Assembly (NCBI GenBank): GCA_015478945.1
Contig: JABUQX010014662.1
Coordinates: 7,501-35,000, forward strand
Length of the DNA stretch: 27,500 nucleotides
DNA from: Trachelipus rathkii
Taxonomy: Eukaryota; Arthropoda; Malacostraca; Isopoda; Trachelipodidae
Direction of reading: 5' to 3'
The notes under the pieces are model-generated. The model saw only the letters and a list, made by a program, of their open reading frames with translations. It searched no databases and was not told where the DNA came from. The position numbers and the translations under genes were made by a program. Below, piece after piece: positions 1 to 10,009 of this stretch (positions within the stretch are counted from its first letter, which is position 1; the number at the start of each line of letters is the position of its first letter).

Positions 1-302
1 GTAACAAGATAAGAAAAGCATTTTCTTAGGGGGAACATGATACAAGTCTATTAAATATTTAGATCTATTGATAATACAGAGACCAATAAATTCTTCATTA
101 GTGAGAGCCACGGACGGGAGACCAGGGGCATAATAAGAAAACTAAGAAGAAAGCATGCCGTCTTGATATAAGAAAGCATTCATTCAGTAATAAGGTTGTT
201 AAGCTTTGGAATGGTTTGCCACAGGAGGTTGTTGAGTGCGACTCGATTGCAACATTAAGAAAGGATTGGATAGGTATATGGATGGGTTTGGGTATCATAT
301 AG
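1..302 (+). pseudogene. LINE (CR1/Jockey-like) ORF2 C-terminus, decayed and cut by window start
   Basis: This is the C-terminal tail of a non-LTR retrotransposon polyprotein, downstream of its reverse transcriptase. Frame 1 gives RGNMIQVY (28-51), then a stop, then a stretch ending ETNKFFISES. Another frame, open from 105 to the TAG at 300-302, gives GDQGHNKK, then RKHSFSNKVVKLWNGLPQEV and KDWIGIWMG. The order RGxMIQVY, RGHN, FSNxVVxLWNxLPxEVV is the usual ending of CR1/Jockey-type ORF2 proteins. At least one frameshift (about 100-110) and two stops (10-12, 52-54) show that it is dead. The upstream RT lies outside the window. I recognise the family by motif only; the exact clade is not resolved. 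Confidence 0.85.
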
Positions 303-600
303 TATATTTTGACAGAAGCAAATTGGAAACTAAGCAATAAAGGAATTGTTAAATATAATGCAGCATGTTACTATTAAAAGTTATTAAAGGTTGTAGTGTG
401 ACGTTAACGTTGTACTTTACATTACTTTATCTTGACAAGCCCTAGGCGTTGCTTTGCTTTGTGGATTTGCATGAAAATAGCGTTTTGGTGATTGGTTCTG
501 TTGGTTTGACTGTGACAGTCTCTATAGGCCCATGTGGCTTCTTATTGTCTTTTTATTTCTTCTAAATCATCAGAGGTGTCTCCCTTATCTCTCACCTGCA
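303..600 (+). other. Probable LINE 3' untranslated flank
   Basis: This unique-looking, non-coding stretch lies between the LINE stop codon at 300-302 and the (ATT)n tract. An AATAAA hexamer occurs at about 335. Its position suggests the 3' UTR of the element just upstream, but I have no second copy in the window to define its end. Confidence 0.45.
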
Positions 601-601
601 A

Positions 602-866
<265 letters not shown>

Positions 867-1044
867 ACAATCCTATTGTTATGGCTGTTTGTACTATCAT
901 TATTATTCTGAATATTTTTATATTTTTATTATTATTATTCATGAATAATAGTTAGTGTGTAGTAGCTAGTAGTTGTAGTAGTAGTAGTATTAAGTAGTAT
1001 TAAGTAATAGGTATCAGTTTATTTTTTATTATGCACAATCGTCT
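867..1044. other. AT-rich spacer with short ATT and GTA runs
   Basis: No coding signal. It contains short ATT runs (about 898-940) and a GTA/TAG trinucleotide run at about 958-1010. Confidence 0.6.
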
Positions 1045-1115
1045 AACCGCAAAAAAACGCAACCGCGGTGTTGAAAAATTTTAGAACCCTAAAAAACCGC
1101 AAACCCGCGGTTGAT
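1045..1115. repeat. Short GC island with two CCGCGG-containing units
   Basis: Two related units, about 1045-1073 and 1094-1115, each start ACCGCAAA and contain CCGCGG, separated by an A/T-rich stretch. They stand out in DNA that is otherwise almost pure A and T. They could be a terminal or subterminal fragment of a DNA transposon, but no matching end was identified. Confidence 0.4.
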
Positions 1116-1140
1116 CCCAAAAATTCAACTTCCCTCCATG

Positions 1141-1141
1141 C

Positions 1142-1199
<58 letters not shown>

Positions 1200-1212
1200 T
1201 ATTTTTAAATCC

Positions 1213-1260
<48 letters not shown>

Positions 1261-1278
1261 ATTTATAATAAAAAAATA

Positions 1279-1310
<32 letters not shown>

Positions 1311-1409
1311 ATATATATAATAAATTTACGTATATTTTATATGTATTATGTGTTTATCTATATCTATTGTATAGATAAGATCTATGTAATACAAATATAT
1401 ATAGTACTG

Positions 1410-1446
<37 letters not shown>

Positions 1447-1465
1447 ATATAATATACTATAATAT

Positions 1466-1525
<60 letters not shown>

Positions 1526-1557
1526 TAGAGAGAGAGAGAGGACGAGAGAGAGAGAGA

Positions 1558-1596
<39 letters not shown>
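1141..1596. repeat. Compound (AT)n / (GA)n microsatellite
   Basis: Several AT/TA dinucleotide tracts (about 1145-1196, 1216-1258, 1274-1320, 1410-1441, 1470-1514) run directly into a (GA)n tract (1514-1593) with a few interruptions. The apparent open frames (Tyr-Ile repeats on plus, Ser-Leu repeats on minus) come from the repeats. Confidence 0.95.
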
Positions 1597-1810
1597 TCTG
1601 TCCTATGATTTTGCGATTCACCAATTTTAGTGTTTATCAAGAAATAATTAATATTAGCGCAAAAAAACATCAACAGCTTTTAAATTATGCAACATAGATA
1701 GCGTATATATGAATTATAATTCTAAAAATTAAAATAAGTATAAATGAACCATAATAATATACTAAAATAAAGTAAGTGAAGTTATACTAAATTAACGTTT
1801 ACTTTTAAGT
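1597..1810. other. AT-rich flank at the 3' side of the LTR element
   Basis: About 210 bases with no coding signal. A 3' LTR of the minus-strand element would be expected here or within the microsatellite to the left, but I cannot identify LTR ends, a polypurine tract or a matching copy on the other side. Confidence 0.4.
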
Positions 1811-2819
1811 TTATGTCTTTTGCGTTGTTCTGAAGAAAAATTGGGATGGGATGTTTCTTCTTGGGTCTTTTGTAAGAGCTCCTATGGAAATGTCATTTGA
1901 AGTACTATGAGTCTGAGTTATATTTCTTTCAGAGGAAGTAAAATTTATAATTCCTGCAGGACTCATTTCTATTCTAGATTGGAACATTTCAGTAGGAGAT
2001 GTTTTCTCTGATATCTTCCCAGACAGAATATCAAGAGGTTTTACATGACTATAACCGGGAGAAGGAGTAAATGAAATATCAGAAGCATTCATGGTATATG
2101 AATGTGGTGTTACATTGGTAAATTAATAAGATCTTAGCCTTATCTTAGACTTTAAATTCGGGCCTTTGAATAATTGATGGCTTACAAAAAAGATCTTTTT
2201 GTCTTTCAGATACCTGAGGTGAATTAGTCATGGCATGATCACTAAGACTCAATTCACGTCTGTGAATACATAGTTGATGAAATAATCGGAATTGCAGCAG
2301 AATTTGCAACAGAAAAAGGAGTATCTTGCTGAACTATATCATGCTGATCTGCAGAAGTAACATGTTGTTCTACGGTAGAAGCAACATGCTATTTTGTAGA
2401 AGAATAAGGTGGAGAAGGATGTTTCTCAAAAGATGGGAAAATACTTTTGATTTGCGGTGAACTAGCAGAACTGGGCTGATTTTTAATAGTTTGTAGAGTT
2501 AACTCCATCTCCGGAAAGACCAAATTGTGAGAGACATCCGAGAAAATGGAGCAATAGGGCCGGAATAGTATTTTTGAGAATCTTGTGGAAGAGGCAAGGA
2601 TTTAATCTCATCCTGTATTGTATATGGAGTAGAAGCAGGGTGAGAAGAATGTGGAATATCTCTATCTCTACTATCCCTACTTGGTGGAGGAAAATTAAAA
2701 TAATTTCTGCTAGGTGGACCAAATATAGAATCAAAAACTTTCTGAACAGGTAACTTTTGAGCAATTTTCTTGGGTTGTGGTGCAATCGGTGAATCTGTGG
2801 AAACAAAAGATTTCATACG
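1811..2819 (-). pseudogene. Ser/Pro/Thr/Gln-rich tail downstream of integrase
   Basis: Three adjoining open stretches follow the integrase C-terminus. The first (2819-2499) is Pro/Ser-rich, with KSFVSTDSPIAPQPKK and NYFNFPPPSRDSRDRD. The second is in another frame (about 2545-2255), with FPEMELTLQTIKNQPSSAS and STVEQHVTSADQHD. The third (2092-1811) ends RRNIPSQFFFRTTQKT and a stop. Composition and position fit a low-complexity C-terminal extension of pol or a small third ORF. I see no transmembrane segment or signal peptide to support an envelope protein. Function is unknown. Confidence 0.5.
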
Positions 2820-3165
2820 TCTACAAAGAGTTATTGTCTGAACAAAGAACTGGATAGTGTACGATTCTGAAATGGTCTACATGGGCTATAAAGGTTTTAT
2901 TAGTAGTAAAACACTTTAAAAGAACTTTATTGAACTTTAAAAGTTTTTAAATCCACTAGGGTACAAACCATTTCTTAGCTAGTTTTGAAGACTGATGTGG
3001 AGGTTTCACATAAGATAAATAGACCCTATTAACAATCCTAACTGGTCTAAGGGAAGCATGAGAACGTTGTCGCGAGACATTCGCTGGGATCAAACTGATT
3101 ATTTTCTTTAGCGAACTTTCCAAAATGAGCTGTTTTTCAACCATTTCTGTTGTAAAATCATGCAA
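2820..3165 (-). pseudogene. Integrase C-terminal domain, broken
   Basis: The frame open from 3165 to 2956 contains VNRVYLSYVKPP and then SSKLAKKWFVP before a stop. This is the GPY/F-type region that follows the integrase core in Ty3/gypsy elements, with the usual Gly after KKW replaced. Another frame (about 2930-2820) continues with FIAHVDHFRIVHYP and a TAG at 2820-2822, the usual 'HVD-x-x-R' ending. A frameshift and stops between the two pieces show loss of function. This domain normally binds DNA and helps target-site choice. Confidence 0.75.
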
Positions 3166-3523
3166 TATCTCCTTTTTGGCAACTTTTTCAGAAGAAAAGG
3201 GGAGGTAGAGTTAGGAAGATCTTATGGAAAACGTTTTACATACAAATTCAAGAGAAGGTGTGGTGTGTTTCTTAACGAAGTATTGTAGGTAAAGTTTAAG
3301 GAAAGCTGAGCAAAAGGAAGGTAACGGGAGTAATCTTTGTGATTTGCTGAGACAACATGACGAAGATAATTAGCTAAACATAGCATGTCTCTTTCTGCCA
3401 AATTTTAAGCTTGAGGTCTCCGAACGGCGCCATTAACAGCTTTAATAAGCCTCAGAGAGTACAATTCCCTGAAAAGGGAACTCAAAAATTTGCACACACT
3501 TTCCGGAATCAGCACTTCTAGGA
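3166..3523 (-). pseudogene. Integrase core, second half, broken
   Basis: Past a frameshift near 3524, the minus strand keeps SSLFRELYSLRLIK, RPQA-stop-NLAERDML, LANYLRHVVSANHKDY and LPFAQLSLNFTYNTS, in the order found behind the second catalytic Asp of Ty3/gypsy integrases. The position expected to hold the catalytic Glu (x-E-F before LSSLF) reads CKF, so the acidic residue is lost. There is a stop just before NLAERD and another after KRFP. Confidence 0.72.
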
Positions 3524-3900
3524 TTAGTGTTTGACGATTACTCTTTCCAAAAGAGATTTAGCTACATATTTGCCATCCTTAGAAGGTACAGCAACTAACT
3601 CGGTGTATCTAGTTAAACTATCCCTAAACACCAAAATATAATTAGCACCCGAATGTCTACAAGTCGAAAGTGGACCAAAAGTATCAAGATGTACTCTTGA
3701 AAAAGATGTGTAAGGTAAAGGATAAGAAAATATACCTACCGAGTGTGGTCTAGGACCTTTAATCCCATAGCTACATTCATTACGGTAAGTTTTAACTAGA
3801 GAAGCTAGTTTTGAAAATATATATTTCTCCTTTATTCTATACTCTGTCCTCTCAACAACAGGATGACCTACACCCAACGAAGCATGAGAAATTTCAATGA
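3524..3900 (-). pseudogene. Integrase zinc-binding region and core, first half
   Basis: This is the clearest open stretch of the element. It begins SHASLGVGHPVVERT, part of an HHCC zinc region whose last Cys is missing (CSYG). It continues IKEKYIFSKLASLVKTY, then RVHLDTFGPL with the first catalytic Asp (codon 3683-3685) and ANYILVFRDSLTRYTEL with the second (codon 3620-3622), and ends ERVIVKH-stop. The domain inserts retrotransposon cDNA into the chromosome. The frame breaks before the third catalytic residue. Confidence 0.88.
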
Positions 3901-4149
3901 CAGTGCATATGGGTGAATCTGGAACTTGTAATAAATATTTAAAATGGGAAGTAATATAATATTATAATCCATTAAGAATAATGTAAGGCATACAAGTGGT
4001 AGGATTTTGATTTTCCACCCATTTGATTAAAGGAGCCAATTCAGAACAAGAACGCGGTTTCCTATAAAATACCTCTTTACTCAAAACTTTAATATTTGCA
4101 GTTACGTAATTCACATTGAAATGTGTAGTATCAGGAGAAGGCTGACGAG
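3901..4149 (-). pseudogene. RNase H to integrase linker
   Basis: The minus strand has a mostly open stretch with TTHFNVNYVTANIKVLSKEV and ELAPLIKWVENQNPTTCMPY, one stop, then FKYLLQVPDSPICTVIEI leading into the integrase zinc region. It links the end of RNase H with integrase, as expected in pol. No domain of its own is recognised. Confidence 0.55.
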
Positions 4150-4590
4150 AAAGATAATTAGGACAAGCATGCAGTTACCCTTTCCTATATACAAAATTAG
4201 GATTGAATTGCTGTATTTTAATGTTCCATTTTTCGTGTTTACCTGTTAACTGTTTATTTTTTAATAAACATATTAAAGGTTTATGATCTGTTATGATCGT
4301 AACTTTATATCCTAAGACTCTAAGACTATAGCGCGGAATTTGAATAAGGCATGTGGTATAGCTAGAGCCTCAAGTCCCGTCACTGAATAGTTCCTTTCTG
4401 CTTTCGATAATGACTTGAAAGTAAAGGCAACAGGTTTCTCTTTCCCATTTTTGTCTAATTGTGCCAGTACCACACCGATCCCGAGGGTTGAGGCTTATAC
4501 AGCCAAATCGAAACCTTTCTTGTAATCTGAAAAGGCTAGCAGTGGTTTCAAAAGCAGTTTATTTTTAAGAGTGTCAAGTGGTGATGTTTC
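4150..4590 (-). pseudogene. RNase H domain of pol, with stop at the expected first catalytic Asp
   Basis: From 4590 downward the frame reads LLAFSDYKKGFDLAV, a TAA, then ASTLGIGVVLAQLDKNG, KPVAFTFKSLSKAERNYSVT and LEALAIPHALFKFRA, then a stop. A second frame gives VTIITDHKPLICLLKN (TDHKPL at 4274-4291), KHEKWNIKIQQFNPNF and YRKG-stop-LHACPNYLSRQ. These are the standard landmarks of Ty3/gypsy RNase H, which degrades the RNA strand of the RNA-DNA hybrid. The TAA sits where the family has Asp before AS, so both chain continuity and the active site are lost. Confidence 0.88.
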
Positions 4591-4599
4591 ATTGGAAAG

Positions 4600-5495
4600 T
4601 TTAATATTTTTTCAAAAGTGCAGTTAGAGGTTGAATGGTCTGATTGTAATTGGGTAGTAAATGCTGAAAATAATTGTTGAAACAAAGTATAGACCTTATT
4701 TGTCTTATATCTGTAGAAGTTGTAAATCCCTGAATTGCTATGAGGTTAACCAATCTGGCGAGACACCAATATCACTCACTTGGAAACCCAAAAACGTCAC
4801 TGACCTTTTGAAAAAACTGCATTTGTCTAATCTTATGTAGAGTTTAATCCTTTCGGAGGGCTGTGAACACTCTCTTCAAGTTCTGGTAGTATTCAGGAAT
4901 GTCTTTTGAAATCACTATAACGTTATCAATAAATAAAAAGCAAGCTGTTCCTAGGAGATAAGTCAGAGCTATTTCCACAACTCTGGAGAAGGTAGCAGGA
5001 GCATTAAGTAATTTCTGCAGTAAGCGAACCCCGTGGAAATGGACTCTGTTAGTACTAAAAGCTGTGCACTTTCTAGAGTTAGGGTGTATCATAACCTGTG
5101 AAATCCGACAAGTTGAATACTGAGAACACTTTCAATTTGTCAATCTGTGACAAGATTTCATTTATATTTAGTAAGGGTCATTTGTTCATCACTGTTGCCT
5201 CGTTAAGTCTTCAAAAATCTAAAAATATTCAAGGCTTTCCTCAAGACTTTTCAGCTATAGCTAGTAAAGGAATCGCTATGTTCAATATATCACTTGTCTA
5301 GATTGTCCTTGACCCAATTATTAATGTCTTACAAATACCTATGTGGAAGTTGATAAGGACATCTGTAAATCGGAGTTTTTGAGTCTTTCTCAAATTCTAT
5401 AAAGAAGGTTGCTAGATCTGTAGCATTGATTGGATCATCTTGAAGACAAACTATATCTCTATTTGACACTAAGAAATCCATAATCTCTTCTAACT
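4600..5495 (-). pseudogene. Reverse transcriptase domain of pol, decayed
   Basis: N-terminal linker: EEIMDFLVSNRDIVCLQDD, then TPIYRCPYQLPHRYL and two stops. Fingers: RLNEATVM, then PLLNINEILSQIDKLKVFSV. The first catalytic region reads VFNL (5109-5120), where the family has Asp. Palm: MIHPNSRKCTAFSTNRVHFH, NAPATFSRVVEIALTYLL and CFLFIDNVIVISK; FIDN (4922-4933) replaces the usual F/Y-x-D-D. Thumb: IRQIRSILCFNNYFQHLLPN and IQPLTALLKKY-stop. The enzyme would copy element RNA to DNA. At least three frameshifts, several stops and two lost catalytic Asp residues make it inactive. The domain call is secure. Confidence 0.93.
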
Positions 5496-6210
<715 letters not shown>

Positions 6211-6540
6211 ATTAGTAATTCAATAAGTTTGATTGAGCCCGAAAAAAAAATTGGGGAATTTGACAAATCAATATTTAATTCTCTATTATTGAGCTGAGTC
6301 GGAACTAGAGTTGGATTTGGAATATGTAGAACAGTTTCTAGTTCTTTGTTTTCTCTAGTTTCTAATCCTTTGTTATTGAGCTGATCCGGAGCCTGAGCAG
6401 GAGTATGCTCTTCCAACAGAATTGCAGATGTGATTATAGAGATTTTATGTCTACTGTTCTGAACATGTTAGAGACTCTATTTTAGGGTTTTAATGTAAAA
6501 GAATGAGCTACTTTATTAATTATTAAACCTACAGTCTTTG
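6211..6540 (-). pseudogene. Protease-RT linker with internal QLNN repeat
   Basis: A minus frame open from 6416 contains DQLNNKGLETRENKELETV and PTQLNNRELNIDLSN, a short imperfect repeat based on QLNN. Upstream is VGLIINKVAHSFTLKP followed by a stop, continuing from the protease trace. It lies inside the retrotransposon. No domain is recognised. Confidence 0.4.
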
Positions 6541-6980
6541 TAAAATAATTTGAAATCAGAATTTTACAAAACAAATCACTGCCTAAAATTATCTTTGCAG
6601 AGAAAGAGCGAAGGTATCTTTTACTACACAAAATATTATTTCAAACAAAAAGATTTCACACACGAACAACCCCACTAAAACTTTTAATTCATTGTTTGAG
6701 ATCGAGTTTAAGTAGATATTTGTTTTTAAAAGAGGCATAGTAGCTATCCTACATATGCTATTATATAAAGATTCAGAACGCAAACCAAAGAATCCCCATC
6801 GAAAGCAGCTACCGGGGTTGTTATGGAAGATTTGCCTATCATAGTCGTAAGGGGTAATCCTAAAACACATCCTAATTGGTCATTAATGCCTTTAGGTTCT
6901 ATATCTATAACGGAATGTAAGGGGGATTTCTCTAAAGATCCTTTATAATAGCATATATTAACATTAGCTGACACTAATTT
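6541..6980 (-). pseudogene. Retroviral-type aspartic protease remnant
   Basis: The frame with FSAKIILGSDLFCKILISNY (LGSDLF at 6569-6586) matches the 'I-L-G-x-D' C-terminal motif of retropepsin-like proteases, which cut gag-pol. Upstream, another minus frame open from 6974 contains GINDQLGCVLGLPLTTMIG and TTPVAAFDGDSLV. I do not see a clear D-[ST]-G active-site triplet, so the N-terminal half is too decayed to assign. The position between gag and RT supports the call. Confidence 0.5.
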
Positions 6981-7316
6981 TGATGTTTGCTAGAAACTTA
7001 AGATTGATCATAACTTACTGTAACATTTTTATTGCAGACATAGGTATCGTTATTAATATAGAAGTTGCAACAACCTTTTACAAGTGATAGCTCATTTATA
7101 TTCTCAAGTTTACAACTGTTTACAAGTGATAGCTCATTAATGTGCTTGTGGGTATATAGAACTTTCACTATTAATTGCTTATACCAGTGGCGTGGGAAAT
7201 ATACATCCACGGCCTTTCTTAAATGGGAAAATTTGTCTATCATATATTATTTTCACAGTTTAAGTGGAAAGTATACATCCACTACATGGACATTTTTATA
7301 ATCCACGTTTAAGAAC
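6981..7316 (-). other. Unassigned part of the LTR element
   Basis: No reliable motif. A near-repeat of ACAAGTGATAGCTCATT occurs at about 7080-7096 and 7120-7136, giving two similar short peptides (NELSLV) on the minus strand, a small local tandem duplication. Confidence 0.4.
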
Positions 7317-7720
7317 TCATCCACATTTGCCCTTCTCGATCGGCTTTATGGATATAAAAAATAATAATGTCATATGATGTAAAAGATATATTATAGAATC
7401 GCGAATTTTAAAATTACCATTTTTAATTCTATTTATCACTGTTTTCACATCACTTTTCAACTTACCTTGCGGTGAAGCAGAGACGAAATAAAAAAAATTA
7501 TAAGCAGGAGCGAAGTGTGAAGGTTTATGAGATTTAAAAGTAGATTTTGGAGGCCTGGTATGTATCACATCACTATCATTTTCTATGATGATAATAACAT
7601 GATCAGGTTTGAAAAATAGATATTCTTTATGAAGATCTGTTCCATTCTTGTCTTGATTTTCATCAGGAGTTGACACAAAATCACAAAAAGAAATTTCTTG
7701 ATAACCTTTTCTAAAGCATT
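7317..7720 (-). pseudogene. Gag-like region, C-terminal part
   Basis: The frame open from about 7720 to 7317 reads YQEISFCDFVSTPDENQDK, then KPDHVIIIIENDSDVI, PPKSTFKSHKPSHFAPA and VKTVINRIKNGNFKIRDS. It lies between the Cys-rich gag-like segment and the protease trace. I recognise no fold. It is placed as gag or gag-pol junction by context only. Confidence 0.4.
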
Positions 7721-8410
7721 TAATTGAGAAGCAGTCTCTCTGATAGTAATCGTCTTCTCTGCTTTTGTTGAAAATGAAGGTCTGATGGAGGTGTGTATGG
7801 AATTTTCATCATAACATTTTGAAAAGGAGACTGCTGAGTAAAATTTAGTTTGAGGTGAAGCAGGTGCTATATTTTCTTGAGTATGATAGTAAATAGGAGT
7901 AGTTGGTGGTTGATTATAAACATCAGCCGGTTGTCGAGATTGTAAAACTTCTTACTGTTGAATGTTAGAGTTCTTTATATGTATTACAGGCCTGGATGAT
8001 ACAGTTGTATTCCTATATGAATTCTGATATCCAGTCGCAGGTTGAGGCGGGAAGGAGTTTGTAAAAACCTGTGAATGTTAAAAATCATTCCATTGTTTTG
8101 GTCCATAAATATTGTAGGATTATATATTATTGTCAAACCTTTCTCTTTAGTTAAAAGTTAGTCTCCTTGGAGTTGACTGAAGGTTATTATTTCTGTTATT
8201 ATCTCTGTTTCTACTAAATTCTCCTCCTCTAGAATTATTCCTATCATTTATATATTGATGTCTGTTTAAGTGTTCCAGAAGGTTCCATAGGGTAGTATAG
8301 CAAAGAGCACCGGGAATAGAACTTCTTTGATGATATTGCTTGCAAGTAGAGCAGAAGCATTTAAAGATGCATTCGCTGTTCTGATAACACCATCTCTCGC
8401 AGTTTATGTA
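7721..8410 (-). pseudogene. Gag-like region: Cys-rich segment then Asn/Arg/Gln/Pro-rich stretch
   Basis: From 8410 the minus frame gives CERWCYQNSECIFKCFCSTC followed by KQYHQRSS, seven Cys in about 27 residues with a downstream His. It resembles a degenerate zinc-knuckle array of a nucleocapsid. A basic, Asn-rich stretch follows (NDRNNSRGGEFSRNRDNNR), then Gln/Pro/Tyr-rich sequence with stops (FTNSFPPQPATGYQNSYR; QPADVYNQPPTTPIYYHTQE). This is the usual layout of gag C-termini, which bind RNA. The capsid region upstream is missing, since the next bases to the right belong to a LINE. Confidence 0.6.
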
Positions 8411-8444
8411 CGAAGATGTAGACTAAGGAATGAAATGATGTTGA

Positions 8445-8750
8445 TATGAAGATACTGAGGAAGCTGTAGAAATTCTGAAGAAACCGAAGAAAAATTGGAT
8501 TGACTCAGAAAAAGAATGCCTGGAGGAGAGGAATGCGAGTTGGGCAGAGGCGAGAAGAAAGGTAGATAATAAGAGGAGTGAATGGAGGAGTTTTGTGAGA
8601 GGGGTAAGGTTGTATCCCCACCTGGACAAACGGATGAGCCCTACATTGACGAGATACCATAGTGAGGGTCCGTCGCAGTCCCTTGAAGCCCAAGAATGGA
8701 TTTTTCTGACTGCAACGAGTTCTCCCTTAAGCGTATATAGAGGGCGGTAA
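8445..8750 (+). pseudogene. LINE ORF2 C-terminus and 3' end (copy A)
   Basis: The plus frame is open from 8445 to the TAA at 8748-8750. It reads EILKKPKKNWIDSEKECLEE, then RNASWAEARRKVDNKRSEWR and SFVRGVRL. The order 'RP+xxW-D......L..R..s...AR..a.dR.eWR' is the C-terminus of a LINE ORF2 family widespread in crustaceans and other invertebrates. From about 8615 the DNA is related to 14350-14450 (shared CACCTGG, TTGAxGxGATA, CCATAGTGA, GGTCC). It is a 5'-truncated copy, starting where the LTR element's gag ends and running into TA-rich repeats on its 3' side. Confidence 0.78.
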
Positions 8751-8857
8751 GGCTTTGTTTTCTTTTCGACTTGCGTCATTTTCTTCTTCTACTTTTCTAT
8801 TTCCAGTGCATATGACGCACCTTACCCCCAGTTTGGAGAAAGAAAATTAGTGATGAA
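8751..8857 (+). other. LINE copy A 3' flank
   Basis: A short non-coding stretch between the LINE C-terminal frame and the TA repeats, with several T-rich runs. It is probably the end of the element's 3' UTR. Confidence 0.4.
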
Positions 8858-9100
8858 ATATATATATATAATAAATAATATAAATAAATATATATATAAA
8901 TTATTAATAATATATAATATATTATATATACTATAATATATATATATTTGATATATATATATATATAATATAATATAAATATATATACACATATATATAT
9001 ATATATATAAGTAATTATATGTAATATATAAATAGGTATAAAATATATATATAATACTATTATATATATATTATATATATATATATAATATATAAATATA

Positions 9101-9141
<41 letters not shown>

Positions 9142-9441
9142 TATATATATATATATAATATATAATATATATATATATTTATATACTATATATAAATATA
9201 TATATATAAATATATATATAATATATTATATAATTTATATAATATATAATATTATATAATAATATATATATATATTTATATATATATTATAAATGTATAA
9301 TTATTATATATAATATATATATATATATATATATTTATATTATATATATATATATATAATTAATATATAATATATATATATATATATATTTTATATAATA
9401 TATATATTATAATAAATACATATACTATAATACTTATATAT

Positions 9442-9476
<35 letters not shown>

Positions 9477-9706
9477 CATATATATATATATATATAAATA
9501 ATATATAATATATATATATATATATATATAATATTATATAATATACTGTAATATATATATATATATATATATAATATAGTATATATATATATTATAATAT
9601 CTATTAATATATATATATATACATTATATATATAATATATATATATAATATTAAATATAATATATATATATTTATTATATAAATTAATATATAATATATA
9701 TAGGGA
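8858..9706. repeat. Long degenerate (TA)n tract
   Basis: About 850 bases of nearly pure A and T with many (TA)n runs broken by AAT, TTA and short unique steps. It is highly self-complementary. No coding signal. Confidence 0.95.
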
Positions 9707-10009
9707 AGAGTACCCGCATACTCGAACGATGAAATTAACCTCACCATTTTTTAAGGTGGCGCACTAATCTCTTTGCGCGTCATCATTCTTCAACACACTC
9801 ATCCTCGCGAGGCAACATATTACTACCCACGCGTCTTATTCATATCACATATTACATATCACATGATTAAAGTAGCACACTTCCATTCTAGTATTATACA
9901 CTTTTTACAGACATCCTCACTACCTCATGATCCTTGTGCGGGTGCGACAAAATTTTCCCACATCGGTCAATAGTCTGCAGTTAAGTCTGTTAGAATCGAC
10001 AAGGGGCGG
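9707..10009. other. Unassigned; possible 5' region of the next LINE
   Basis: Mixed-composition DNA with no recognisable coding motif. It precedes the first endonuclease-like motif of the plus-strand LINE and could be that element's 5' UTR or ORF1 remnant. Short open frames on both strands here look like chance. Confidence 0.35.

Noticed and set aside
1111..1673. Tyr-Ile and Ser-Leu repeat open frames on both strands
   Set aside because: They arise from the (AT)n and (GA)n tracts.
1811..2819. Possible envelope gene downstream of integrase
   Set aside because: No signal peptide, transmembrane helix or Cys pattern; the sequence is low-complexity Ser/Pro/Thr-rich.
8858..9706. TA-rich tract as a replication origin or matrix-attachment region
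   Set aside because: A/T richness alone is not evidence; it reads as a degenerate microsatellite.
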